Assembly (NCBI GenBank): GCA_963757605.1
Contig: CAVWSF010000005.1
Span: 124,001 to 188,000, forward strand
Direction: 5' to 3'
Source of the DNA: JAICJC01 sp963757605
GTDB taxonomy: Bacteria; Actinomycetota; Thermoleophilia; Gaiellales; JAICJC01
DNA: 64,000 nt
A program made the translations under genes and the position numbers. Under the pieces are notes generated by a model. That model was not told the DNA's origin. It was given only the letters and a program-made list of their open reading frames with translations, and ran no database searches. Shown piece by piece: positions 33,802 through 41,125 of the stretch; the stretch's first letter is position 1; every line of letters begins with the position of its first letter.

Positions 33802-33806
33802 GCTAT
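33791..33806. promoter_or_regulatory. Palindromic operator-like site
   Basis: ATAGCGT-TC-ACGCTAT is a perfect inverted repeat overlapping the GTG of the broken leftward gene, between that gene and the rightward adenine deaminase gene. A second, looser CACGCT/AGCGTG pair spans 33799-33821. The arrangement suits a dimeric repressor, but no regulator gene is adjacent. Confidence 0.45.
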
Positions 33807-33881
33807 ACACGATAGAGCGTGTGCGCGATCCTCCGTCAACCCCTCCACCACATTCGCGGGGTCGTGGCTACCATCGCAGCC

Positions 33882-35576
33882 ATGGCCGATCTCGCCCGCC
33901 GACTGGCCGTTGCCCGCGGCGACGAGCCCGCCGACCTCGTGGTCTCAGGCGGCCGCGTGCTGTCGGTCTTCACCCGCGAGTGGCTGGAGTGCGACGTGGC
34001 CGTGTGCGACGGCTGGATCGCCGGTCTCGGAAGCTACGAGGGCCGCGAGCGGATCGACGCGACCGGCCGCTACGTCGTCCCCGGGCTCGTCGACGGCCAC
34101 GTGCACCTCGAGTCCTCCCGCCTGCTCGCATCCGAGTTCGCCCGGCTGGTGCTCCCGTTCGGGACGACCTGCGTCGTCGCCGACCCGCACGAGATCGCAA
34201 ACGTGCTGGGCACCGATGGCGTGCACTGGCTGCTCGACGCGACCGAGGGCATGCCGCTCGACGTCCGCTTCACAGCGTCGTCGTGCGTCCCGGCGTCGCG
34301 GTTCGAGTCGCCCCGGCGCGCGCTCACCGAGGGCGACCTGGAGGGGCTCCTGCGCCGCCGGCGGGTGGTCGGCCTCGCCGAGATGATGAACTTCCCCGGC
34401 GTGATCGCCGGCGACCCGGCCGAGCTCGCGAAGCTCGCGCTCGCCGGAGCCGAGCGGGCCGACGGCCACGCGCCGGGAGTGCGGGGCGCCGCGCTCCAGG
34501 CGTACGCCGCGGCCGGCATCGGCTCAGACCACGAGTCGACGACGATCGAGGAGGGGCGCGAGCGGCTGCGGGCCGGGATGTGGCTCCTGGTGCGCGAGGC
34601 CACCGGCGCCCGCAACCTGCAGGCGCTCATCCCGCTGGCCCGCGAGCTCGGCCCGCACCGGATGGCCTTCTGCACCGACGATCGCGATCCCCAGCACATC
34701 GCCGCCGACGGACATGTGAACGCGCTCGTCCGCGATGCGGTGGCCGCGGGCGTCCCCCCGGCGGACGCGCTCGTCATGGCGACCCTCAACCCGGCGACAT
34801 GGCACGGGCTCGCCGGCCTCGGCGCGGTGGCTCCCGGCTACCGGGCCGACCTGCTCGTCCTGCCAGACCTCGAGCGGTTCGTCCCGGACGTCGTCCTCAC
34901 CGCAGGCCGGCCGCCGGCCGAGATCGGGGCGGCCGCCGTGCCGGAGTGGGTGCGCCACACCGTGCGAGTCGCGCCGATCACGCTGGGCGACCTGAAGATC
35001 CTGTGGGACGGCGACCGGGCGGCGCGCGTGATCGGCGTCATCCCCGGCCAGATCGTGACCGAGGCCCTGTCGGAGACCCCGACCGTGGCCAAGGGCGCCG
35101 TCGTAACCGACCCGGAGCGCGACCTGGCGAAGATCGCCGTCGTCGAGCGCCACCTCGGCACGGGCCGGATCGGGCTCGGGCTCGTGCGCGGCCTCGGCCT
35201 GCGCGCCGGCGCGATCGCCTCGACCGTGGCCCACGACGCCCACAACATCGTCTGCGTCGGCATGGACGACGGCGACATGACCAGGGCGGTGCAGCGGTTG
35301 GCCGAGCTCGGCGGCGGGATGGTCGCCGTTCGCGACCGCGGCGTCCGGGCCGAGCTGCCCCTGCCGGTGGCCGGGCTGCTCTCGGACGCGCCGCTCGAGC
35401 GCGTGCTCGACCAGACCGAGGCGCTCCTGGCCGCGGCCCGCGACCTGGGAACCCCGCTTGAGGCGCCGTTCGACGCGATCTCGTTCCTCTCGCTCTCGGT
35501 CATCCCCGCGCTCAAGATCACCGACCGGGGCCTGGTCGACGTCGACTCCTTCGAGATCGTGCCGCTCGAGGCCTGA
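33882..35576 (+). CDS. ade: Adenine deaminase
   Basis: The enzyme deaminates adenine to hypoxanthine for purine salvage. The 564-residue product is an amidohydrolase: the metal motif PGLVDGHVHLESS, FCTDDRDPQHIAADGHVNA, ATLNPATWHGLAGLG, and the adenine-deaminase-specific C-terminal domain (STVAHDAHNIVCVGMDDGD). ATG 33882 was chosen because it starts the fold and has TACCAT at 33869-33874, 7 nt upstream. Confidence 0.95.
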   Translation: MADLARRLAVARGDEPADLVVSGGRVLSVFTREWLECDVAVCDGWIAGLGSYEGRERIDATGRYVVPGLVDGHVHLESSRLLASEFARLVLPFGTTCVVADPHEIANVLGTDGVHWLLDATEGMPLDVRFTASSCVPASRFESPRRALTEGDLEGLLRRRRVVGLAEMMNFPGVIAGDPAELAKLALAGAERADGHAPGVRGAALQAYAAAGIGSDHESTTIEEGRERLRAGMWLLVREATGARNLQALIPLARELGPHRMAFCTDDRDPQHIAADGHVNALVRDAVAAGVPPADALVMATLNPATWHGLAGLGAVAPGYRADLLVLPDLERFVPDVVLTAGRPPAEIGAAAVPEWVRHTVRVAPITLGDLKILWDGDRAARVIGVIPGQIVTEALSETPTVAKGAVVTDPERDLAKIAVVERHLGTGRIGLGLVRGLGLRAGAIASTVAHDAHNIVCVGMDDGDMTRAVQRLAELGGGMVAVRDRGVRAELPLPVAGLLSDAPLERVLDQTEALLAAARDLGTPLEAPFDAISFLSLSVIPALKITDRGLVDVDSFEIVPLEA

Positions 35577-35585
35577 GCGCGTCTG

Positions 35586-35810
35586 CTAGTCGGACTCGGC
35601 CTCGGTCTTGTCCAGCGTCTCAGCGAGCGTCCGTATGCAGTCGTCGCAGATGTACACGCCTGGTCCGGCGATGAGGTGTGCCGCGTGCCGCTGCGTGCGA
35701 CCGCAGAAGGAGCAGCTGGGCTCGTCAGGAGGATCGGTATCGGGCACGACTGCCGGCGACGGTACTCGACGCGGTCTCATGGGCGACGATCTGCGACGCG
35801 GTGGCGTCAC
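35586..35810 (-). CDS. Stand-alone ClpX-type zinc-finger protein
   Basis: The product of about 74 residues consists of a basic lead-in and one zinc-binding domain like the N-terminus of ClpX: CSFCGRTQRHAAHLIAGPGV and YICDDCI, with Cys33, Cys36, Cys55 and Cys58. There is no AAA ATPase part, so it is not ClpX. It could be an adaptor or a small DNA- or protein-binding factor. The start is unclear: GTG 35810 and ATG 35780 are both possible and neither has a clear promoter hexamer. Confidence 0.75.
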   Translation of the reverse strand: MTPPRRRSSPMRPRRVPSPAVVPDTDPPDEPSCSFCGRTQRHAAHLIAGPGVYICDDCIRTLAETLDKTEAESD

Positions 35811-35956
35811 TTGGCGCCACCGCCGCGAGCGTCACTTGGCGTCGCCGTCAAGCGCTACACGGCGGTGCGCCGAAACGGCAGTGGCGGTGTGAACGAACGC
35901 CCCTTGGCGTCGGGCCGAGCGCCACTTGGCGGTGCGCGCGCCAACGCCACTTGGCG
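35808..35956. repeat. Cluster of five CACTTGGCG repeats
   Basis: CACTTGGCG occurs at 35808-35816, 35833-35841, 35923-35931 and 35948-35956, with a one-base variant at 35901-35909. Two pairs have identical 25-nt spacing. The cluster lies upstream of the zinc-finger gene and downstream of the rhodanese gene. The gap 35811-36016 holds no other feature that I can see. Confidence 0.65.
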
Positions 35957-36016
35957 ATCCAGGCGAACGGCGCATGCGACGGCCTGCACGAGGGCGCGGT
36001 GCCGCTTGCGCTTTGA

Positions 36017-36424
36017 CTACCACGGGCTCGGCGGGCCGGGCGGGGGCGCCGGCTCCGTGGGAAGGCCGGCGGCCTTCCAGGCCTGGTAACCGCCGATCAT
36101 GTCGACGGCATCGCCGACGCCGAGGTCGACGAGCGTTGCCGCGGCCAGACTGGAGGCGAACCCCTCGTCGCACATCACGATCACCGGGCCGGTGCGCGAG
36201 ACCACCTCGGGATCCTCCCAGCCGGAGGTGGGGTCGACCCGCCACTCGATCACGTTGCGCGACACGACCGTCGCGCCGGGGATGACGCCGTCGGCCCGGC
36301 GCTGCTCGTAGGTGCGCGTGTCGAGGATGACGGCGCCGCCTGCCATCGCATCGCGCGACTCCTCGGGCGTCAGCCGCTGGATGCGCGCCCGGGCCTCGTC
36401 GACCAAGTTGTCGATCCTCCCCAT
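36017..36424 (-). CDS. Rhodanese-domain protein
   Basis: The 135-residue product is a single rhodanese fold: VILDTRTYEQRRADGVIPGA and the active-site loop VMCDEGFASSLAAATLVDLG with Cys85. It may carry persulfide sulfur or act as a sulfurtransferase. ATG 36424 is preceded by TAGTGT at 36432-36437, 7 nt upstream. The C-terminus is a short Pro-rich tail. Confidence 0.9.
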   Translation of the reverse strand: MGRIDNLVDEARARIQRLTPEESRDAMAGGAVILDTRTYEQRRADGVIPGATVVSRNVIEWRVDPTSGWEDPEVVSRTGPVIVMCDEGFASSLAAATLVDLGVGDAVDMIGGYQAWKAAGLPTEPAPPPGPPSPW

Positions 36425-36445
36425 CAGGGAGACACTACCGCCCGG

Positions 36446-37060
36446 CTACTTGGGGTACCACTCGAGCCTGAGGCCGCCGAGACGCAGCACCCGGCGGCGC
36501 CCGCGGCGGTCGATCCCGAGGCCCGAGTCCTCGCGGTACACGTCGACCTTGTAGCCGCGCGTCCGCCGCCCGACCAGCGTGAGCGAGCGCACCGGCTGCG
36601 CCGATTCGATCCCTGCCATTGCACCAGGGTACGGGTCCGGGTCGAGGGTGACAACAGCCGCCACCGTGGGGGTGGTTGTACCCTCGTCGAGGAGGGATGC
36701 GACCGGGACGGCGGGGAGCTCGTCGAGCACGCCGCGCCAGGGCGGCTCGGCGTCCGCCGGGTCGAGCCGGCCGAACCACATCCGCAGCTCGCCGCTCTCG
36801 AGCGCGGCATCGATCTCGTAGCGGCGGCGGGCGTGGCCCTCGGCCTCGTCGCGGGCGGCGAGCAGGACGTCGAGGACCGCCTCGGCGGCCTCCGCGCCGT
36901 CGGCGAACGGGCGGACCGGGATCACCATGCTCCGGGCTCCGCCGGCGTACACGAGGACGGCGTCGCCCTCGGCGCGCATCTCCAGCCCCGCGGGCAGCCG
37001 CGGGGACAACCGATCCGCCAGCACCTCTGCCAGGCGCGCGGCCCCTGCCCTCTCGTCCAT
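36446..37060 (-). CDS. Hypothetical 204-residue protein opposite an SOS gene
   Basis: No family is recognised. The product starts MDERAGAARLAEVLADRLSP and has an alpha/beta N-terminal half (DAVLVYAGGARSMVIPVRPF) and a basic C-terminal part ending RLGGLRLEWYPK. ATG 37060 follows TATGCT at 37067-37072 by 6 nt, so it is probably leaderless. It shares a 75-bp divergent intergenic region with the LexA box at 37109-37122, which may or may not act on it. Confidence 0.7.
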   Translation of the reverse strand: MDERAGAARLAEVLADRLSPRLPAGLEMRAEGDAVLVYAGGARSMVIPVRPFADGAEAAEAVLDVLLAARDEAEGHARRRYEIDAALESGELRMWFGRLDPADAEPPWRGVLDELPAVPVASLLDEGTTTPTVAAVVTLDPDPYPGAMAGIESAQPVRSLTLVGRRTRGYKVDVYREDSGLGIDRRGRRRVLRLGGLRLEWYPK

Positions 37061-37108
37061 GCTTCCAGCATATGGGTTTTCCGGGCGGCGCGCAGCCCCG
37101 TGGAATGA

Positions 37109-37122
37109 CGAACGTGTGTTCG
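37109..37122 (+). promoter_or_regulatory. LexA (SOS) box
   Basis: CGAACGTGTGTTCG matches the LexA consensus. It is followed at once by TATCAT (37124-37129), which lies 6 nt before ATG 37136. LexA bound here would block the promoter of the 83-residue gene directly. Confidence 0.88.
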
Positions 37123-37135
37123 ATATCATCGTGTC

Positions 37136-37387
37136 ATGCATCCCTCCGTACCCCGCATCCTGGGCGCCCCGAAGAGCGTACGCGTCGCGGCAGACGGCGC
37201 CGGCCTGCCGCGCTCGCTGGACGGCCGCCCGGTCGCGTCGGTGCGCGACGAGTGGCGCGTGGACGAGGGTTGGTGGACGGGACGGGCGGTGCGGCGCCGG
37301 TACTTCGACGTGGTGCTGGCGGACGGCCGCAACACCGTCGTCTTCTGCGACCGCCGCACGGGACGCTGGTTCACCCAGCGAGGGTAG
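37136..37387 (+). CDS. Small LexA-controlled protein, DUF6504-like
   Basis: The 83-residue product is basic and Trp-rich: SVRDEWRVDEGWWTGRAVRR, then RYFDVVLADGRNTVVFCDRR ending TGRWFTQRG. This pattern recalls, from memory, small DUF6504-type proteins found beside actinobacterial imuB and dnaE2 genes; that match needs checking. A LexA box and leaderless promoter lie directly upstream. The context implies a role in SOS mutagenesis, for example as an accessory of ImuB or DnaE2. Confidence 0.75.
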   Translation: MHPSVPRILGAPKSVRVAADGAGLPRSLDGRPVASVRDEWRVDEGWWTGRAVRRRYFDVVLADGRNTVVFCDRRTGRWFTQRG

Positions 37388-37428
37388 AACCCACGGGGCG
37401 GGATTCCTAACGAATTCGCCAAACCTAC

Positions 37429-37458
37429 TTGACCTGTTATCCAAAAAGTTGTTAAAGT
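37429..37458 (+). promoter_or_regulatory. Sigma-70-like promoter in an AT-rich patch
   Basis: TTGACC (37429-37434) and TAAAGT (37453-37458) are separated by 18 nt within an unusually AT-rich stretch. The start would fall about 40 nt before ATG 37505, giving a leader with a strong GGAGG site. Confidence 0.5.
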
Positions 37459-37504
37459 CTTCCTCCTACGCCGGGTGGCGTGGGAAAAGCGGAGGGGGAG
37501 AACG

Positions 37505-37792
37505 ATGGCGAGCACGCCGGCGGTGGCGCTCGCGTCCTCGTCGGTCGCCGAGGCCGAGTCGCCGTACACGTATCAGGTCTACGTGCGGCCATACCCGGGT
37601 TGGTGGCGACGGTGGCACGGGCGTGTGATCACACGCGACTGCGACGGCCGGCACCGGTTCTGGCCGTGGCGATTCGCGCGCGACCGCGAGGACCTCGTCC
37701 AGAGCCTCTGGGCCGAGGTGCACCGCGACATCGAGTGGCGCCGCGGCGGGGCCGCGGTCGAGCTCTTCGAGGTCACCTCCACCCTGCGCTGA
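37505..37792 (+). CDS. Hypothetical 95-residue protein before dnaE2
   Basis: No family is recognised. The product has a low-complexity Ala/Ser start, then a Trp/Arg-rich core (YVRPYPGWWRRWHGRVITRD, HRFWPWRFARDREDLVQSLW). ATG 37505 follows GGAGGGGGAGAACG, a strong ribosome-binding site. It lies between two LexA boxes but has a separate promoter without a box. The aromatic/basic composition resembles its 83-residue neighbour, suggesting nucleic-acid contact, which is inference. Confidence 0.65.
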   Translation: MASTPAVALASSSVAEAESPYTYQVYVRPYPGWWRRWHGRVITRDCDGRHRFWPWRFARDREDLVQSLWAEVHRDIEWRRGGAAVELFEVTSTLR

Positions 37793-37848
37793 GGTCCGCC
37801 GAGAGCTCGACTGGCACACCCACGGGCGGCTGGGTATGCTGACCGTAT

Positions 37849-37862
37849 CGAACAGGTGTTCG
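37849..37862 (+). promoter_or_regulatory. LexA (SOS) box at the dnaE2 start site
   Basis: CGAACAGGTGTTCG matches the LexA consensus. A TATGCT hexamer at 37835-37840 would place transcription start near 37847, so the box covers about +2 to +15, and the dnaE2 GTG follows 7 nt later. Confidence 0.9.
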
Positions 37863-37869
37863 GTGCCAG

Positions 37870-40800
37870 GTGAACTACCCCGAGCTTCACGCCCATTCCT
37901 GCTTCTCGTTCCTGGACGGCGCCTCACAGCCCGAGGAGCTGGCCGTGCGGGCCGCTGCGCTCGGCTACGACGCGGTGGCGCTCACCGATCATGACGGCCT
38001 CTCGGGATCGCTGGCCTTCGCCAACGCCGCCCGCGAGGTCGGCGTGCGGCCGATCACCGGCTGCGAGATCACCCTCGAGGGCGGCGCGCACCTCACGCTG
38101 CTCTGCGAGGACCGGCGCGGCTACGCCAACCTGTGCCGGCTCATCACGGCCGCCCATGCCCGCGACCGGCGCGCGCCCGAGACGAGCCTCGAGCAGGTGG
38201 TCCGGCACGCGGACGGCCTGCACTGCCTCTCCGGCTGCGCCCGCCACGGGGCGGTGGCCCGGCTCGTCGGCGCGGGCCGGCTCGGGGAGGCCGAGGCGCT
38301 GGCCCGGCGGCTGCGCGACGCCTTCGGCCGCGACCGGTTCTCGATCGAGCTCATGCGCCCCTACATGCGCGGCGACGCGCGCCGAAACCGGCTCCTCGGC
38401 GAGCTGGCCGACAGGCTGCGGCTGCGGACGGTCGCCACCGGCGACGTGCACTCCCACACGCCCCGGCGGGCGCTGCTCCAGGACGCGCTCGTCGCCATCC
38501 GCACGGGCACGACGCTCGAGGGCTGCGAGGCCGAGCGGCGCGGGAACCACGAGTCGGTGCTGCGCGCGCCGGCCGAGACGACGGCCCGTTTCCCCGCTGA
38601 GGCCGTGAACGGGGCGGCGGCGGTCGCCGACCGCTGCCGCTTCGACCTCACGCAGGACCTGGGATACGCCTACCCCGACTTCTCCGACACGGGCGAGCCT
38701 GCCCAGGCCGCCCTCACGCGCATCTGCCGCACCGAGCTCGAGCACCGCTACCGCGGCTCCCCGCACTGGCACGAGGCCCGCGCGCGGCTCGAGGAGGAGC
38801 TCGACCTGATCGCCCATCACGGCCTCGCCGGCTTCTTCCTCCTTCACCGCGACATCCTCGAGATGGCGCGCGACGTGGCGGTGCGGGTGCGCGGTCAGAG
38901 CGCCGGCCGCCGCCTGCTCCCCCCTGGCCGCGGGCGCGGCTCGAGCGTCGGCTCGATCGTCTGCTACCTGATCGGCCTCTCGCACGTCGACCCGGTCGCC
39001 TCCCGCCTCTTCCTCGGCCGGTTCCTGTCGCGCGACCTCGCGAGCGTGCCCGACATCGACCTCGACTTCCCCCGCGACGTGCGGGAGGGGCTCATGCTCG
39101 ACGTCGTCGACCGGTACGGGCCGGAGCACGCCGCGCTCGTTGCCGCCTTCCCCACCTATCGCACGCGGGGGGCGATCCGGGAGCTCGGCAAGGCGCTCGC
39201 GCTGCCGCAGGGCGAGATCGAGCGGATGGCGCGGCTCGCGGACGAGTGGGGCGCCGTGCCCGCCGAGCAGGTCGACCGGCTCCGCGAGCGGATGGGCTCG
39301 GCGCGCTGGCGGGCGTTCGCCTTCCTGATGGAGGAGATCCGCGGCCTGCCCCGCCACATCTCCCAGCACTCGGGCGGCATGGTGATCTCGACCCGGCCGC
39401 TCGTCGAGCTCGTGCCCGTGATCCCGGCGGCGATGGAGGGCCGCCAGATCTGCCAGTGGGACAAGGACTCCTGCGCCGACGCCGGGTTCCTGAAGATCGA
39501 CCTCCTCGGCCTCGGCATGCTCTCGGCGGTCGAGGAGTGCGTCGACCTGATCGCCGAAACGCGCGGCTCGCCCATCGACCTCTCCCGGGTGGGGTTCTCG
39601 GATCCGGAGGTCTACGCCGAGATCCAGGTGGCCGACACCGTCGGCGTGTTCCAGATCGAGAGCCGGGCGCAGATGCAGTCGCTGCGCCAGACCCGGCCCG
39701 AGAACCTCGACGACCTGACCGTCCAGGTCGCGCTCGTCCGGCCGGGCCCGATCGTCGGCGATGCGGTCAACCCCTACATCGCCCACCGCCGCGCCAAGCG
39801 GCACGACCCGGACTTCGTCCCGCCGTACGACCACCCGCTGCTCGAGCCGGTGCTCGAGGACACCCTCGGCGTGGTCGTCTTCCAGGACCAGGTGCTCGAG
39901 GTCGCCATCGCCCTCGCCGGGTTCAGCACCGGGGAAGCCGAGAGCCTGCGCCGGGCGATGAGCAGGAAGCGCAGCCGCGAGGCGCTCGAGAGCCACTGGC
40001 ACCGGTTCCGGGACGGGGCGGCGGCCCGCGGCGTCGACGCCGCGACGGCCGAGCTCGTCTTCCAGAAGGTCGTCGCCTTCTCGGAGTTCGGCTTCCCCAA
40101 GAGCCACGCCGCCGCGTTTGCGATCCTCGCCTACCAGTCCGCATGGCTCCACCGGGCCTACCCGGCGGAGTTCCTCTGCTCCCTCCTGAACGCCCAGCCG
40201 ATGGGCTTCTACCCTCCCGCGACGCTCCTTCGCGACGGGGAGCGGCGCGGCGTCGAGATGCGCCCGCCCGACGTCAACCGAAGCGGCGCCGGCTGCACGG
40301 TGGAGGACGCCGGCGGCGCCGTCAGGATCGGCCTCGGCTACGTGAAGGGCGTCGGGACGCGTGCCGAGGGCCTCGTGGCCGAGCGGGCCGGCGACGGCCC
40401 GTTCTCGGACCTCGGCGACCTGGTGCGGCGCGCGCCGCTCGACATCTCGCAGCTCGAGGCATTGGTGCGGGCCGGCGCGTGCGACGAGTTCCATCCCAAC
40501 CGGCGCCGCCTGCTCTGGGAGCTGCCGCTGCACCGGGCGCCGGCCGGGCCCGAGGGAGCGCGCCAGCTCGCGCTCGCCCTGGACGGCTCCCCCACCCCGG
40601 CGCTCCCCGGCCTCACCGCCTGGGAGCGCATGGTCGCCGACCACGAGGCGATGAGCCTCACGACCGGCCCGCACCCGATGGCGCTCCTGCGGGAGGGGCT
40701 CGACCCGGCGCTTCGCACCTCGGCCAACCTGCGCACCGACGGCCTGGGACGGACGACCACCGCCGGCATCGTCATCGCCCGGCAGCGGCCGGGGACGGCC

Positions 40801-41124
40801 AAGGGGATCGTCTTCCTGCTGCTCGAGGACGAGCACGGGATGACCAACGTCATCGTCCCGCCCGCGGTCTATGAGCGCGACCGGATCATGGTGCGGGCCG
40901 AGCCGCTCCTCCAGGTGTGGGGCCGGCTCGAGCGCCGAAACGGCGCGGTGAACGTGATCGCCGACCGGGTCGCGGGGCTCTCGCACGCCGCCCGGCCCGA
41001 AGTCGCCCGCGCGGCGGCGCGGGCCGCGGGCACGGGCGCCGGCCAGGGCGGCCACGTGGCCGACCTCCGTCGGCTGCGGGCGGCCGCGCCCGCCGCGAAC
41101 AGCTTCGGCCGCGGGAGACGATGA
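37870..41124 (+). CDS. dnaE2: Error-prone DNA polymerase DnaE2
   Basis: DnaE2 (ImuC) performs translesion synthesis during SOS and causes induced mutation. The 1084-residue product is a C-family polymerase with a PHP domain (ELHAHSCFSFLDGASQPEEL), the palm Asp triad PDIDLDFPRDV (395, 397, 399), KIDLLGLGMLSAVEE (Asp544), and a C-terminal OB fold (TTTAGIVIARQRPGTAKGIV). It lacks the C-terminal clamp-loader-binding extension of DnaE1. Start is GTG 37870 under a LexA box. Confidence 0.95.
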   Translation: MNYPELHAHSCFSFLDGASQPEELAVRAAALGYDAVALTDHDGLSGSLAFANAAREVGVRPITGCEITLEGGAHLTLLCEDRRGYANLCRLITAAHARDRRAPETSLEQVVRHADGLHCLSGCARHGAVARLVGAGRLGEAEALARRLRDAFGRDRFSIELMRPYMRGDARRNRLLGELADRLRLRTVATGDVHSHTPRRALLQDALVAIRTGTTLEGCEAERRGNHESVLRAPAETTARFPAEAVNGAAAVADRCRFDLTQDLGYAYPDFSDTGEPAQAALTRICRTELEHRYRGSPHWHEARARLEEELDLIAHHGLAGFFLLHRDILEMARDVAVRVRGQSAGRRLLPPGRGRGSSVGSIVCYLIGLSHVDPVASRLFLGRFLSRDLASVPDIDLDFPRDVREGLMLDVVDRYGPEHAALVAAFPTYRTRGAIRELGKALALPQGEIERMARLADEWGAVPAEQVDRLRERMGSARWRAFAFLMEEIRGLPRHISQHSGGMVISTRPLVELVPVIPAAMEGRQICQWDKDSCADAGFLKIDLLGLGMLSAVEECVDLIAETRGSPIDLSRVGFSDPEVYAEIQVADTVGVFQIESRAQMQSLRQTRPENLDDLTVQVALVRPGPIVGDAVNPYIAHRRAKRHDPDFVPPYDHPLLEPVLEDTLGVVVFQDQVLEVAIALAGFSTGEAESLRRAMSRKRSREALESHWHRFRDGAAARGVDAATAELVFQKVVAFSEFGFPKSHAAAFAILAYQSAWLHRAYPAEFLCSLLNAQPMGFYPPATLLRDGERRGVEMRPPDVNRSGAGCTVEDAGGAVRIGLGYVKGVGTRAEGLVAERAGDGPFSDLGDLVRRAPLDISQLEALVRAGACDEFHPNRRRLLWELPLHRAPAGPEGARQLALALDGSPTPALPGLTAWERMVADHEAMSLTTGPHPMALLREGLDPALRTSANLRTDGLGRTTTAGIVIARQRPGTAKGIVFLLLEDEHGMTNVIVPPAVYERDRIMVRAEPLLQVWGRLERRNGAVNVIADRVAGLSHAARPEVARAAARAAGTGAGQGGHVADLRRLRAAAPAANSFGRGRR

Positions 41125-41125
41125 C

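Noticed and set aside
33819..33881. Upstream ATG at 33819 for adenine deaminase
   Set aside because: The extra 21 residues are not part of the amidohydrolase fold and the TACCAT hexamer lies downstream of that ATG.
35808..35956. CRISPR array
   Set aside because: The 9-nt units are too short, spacers are irregular (25, 68, 22, 25) and there are no cas genes.
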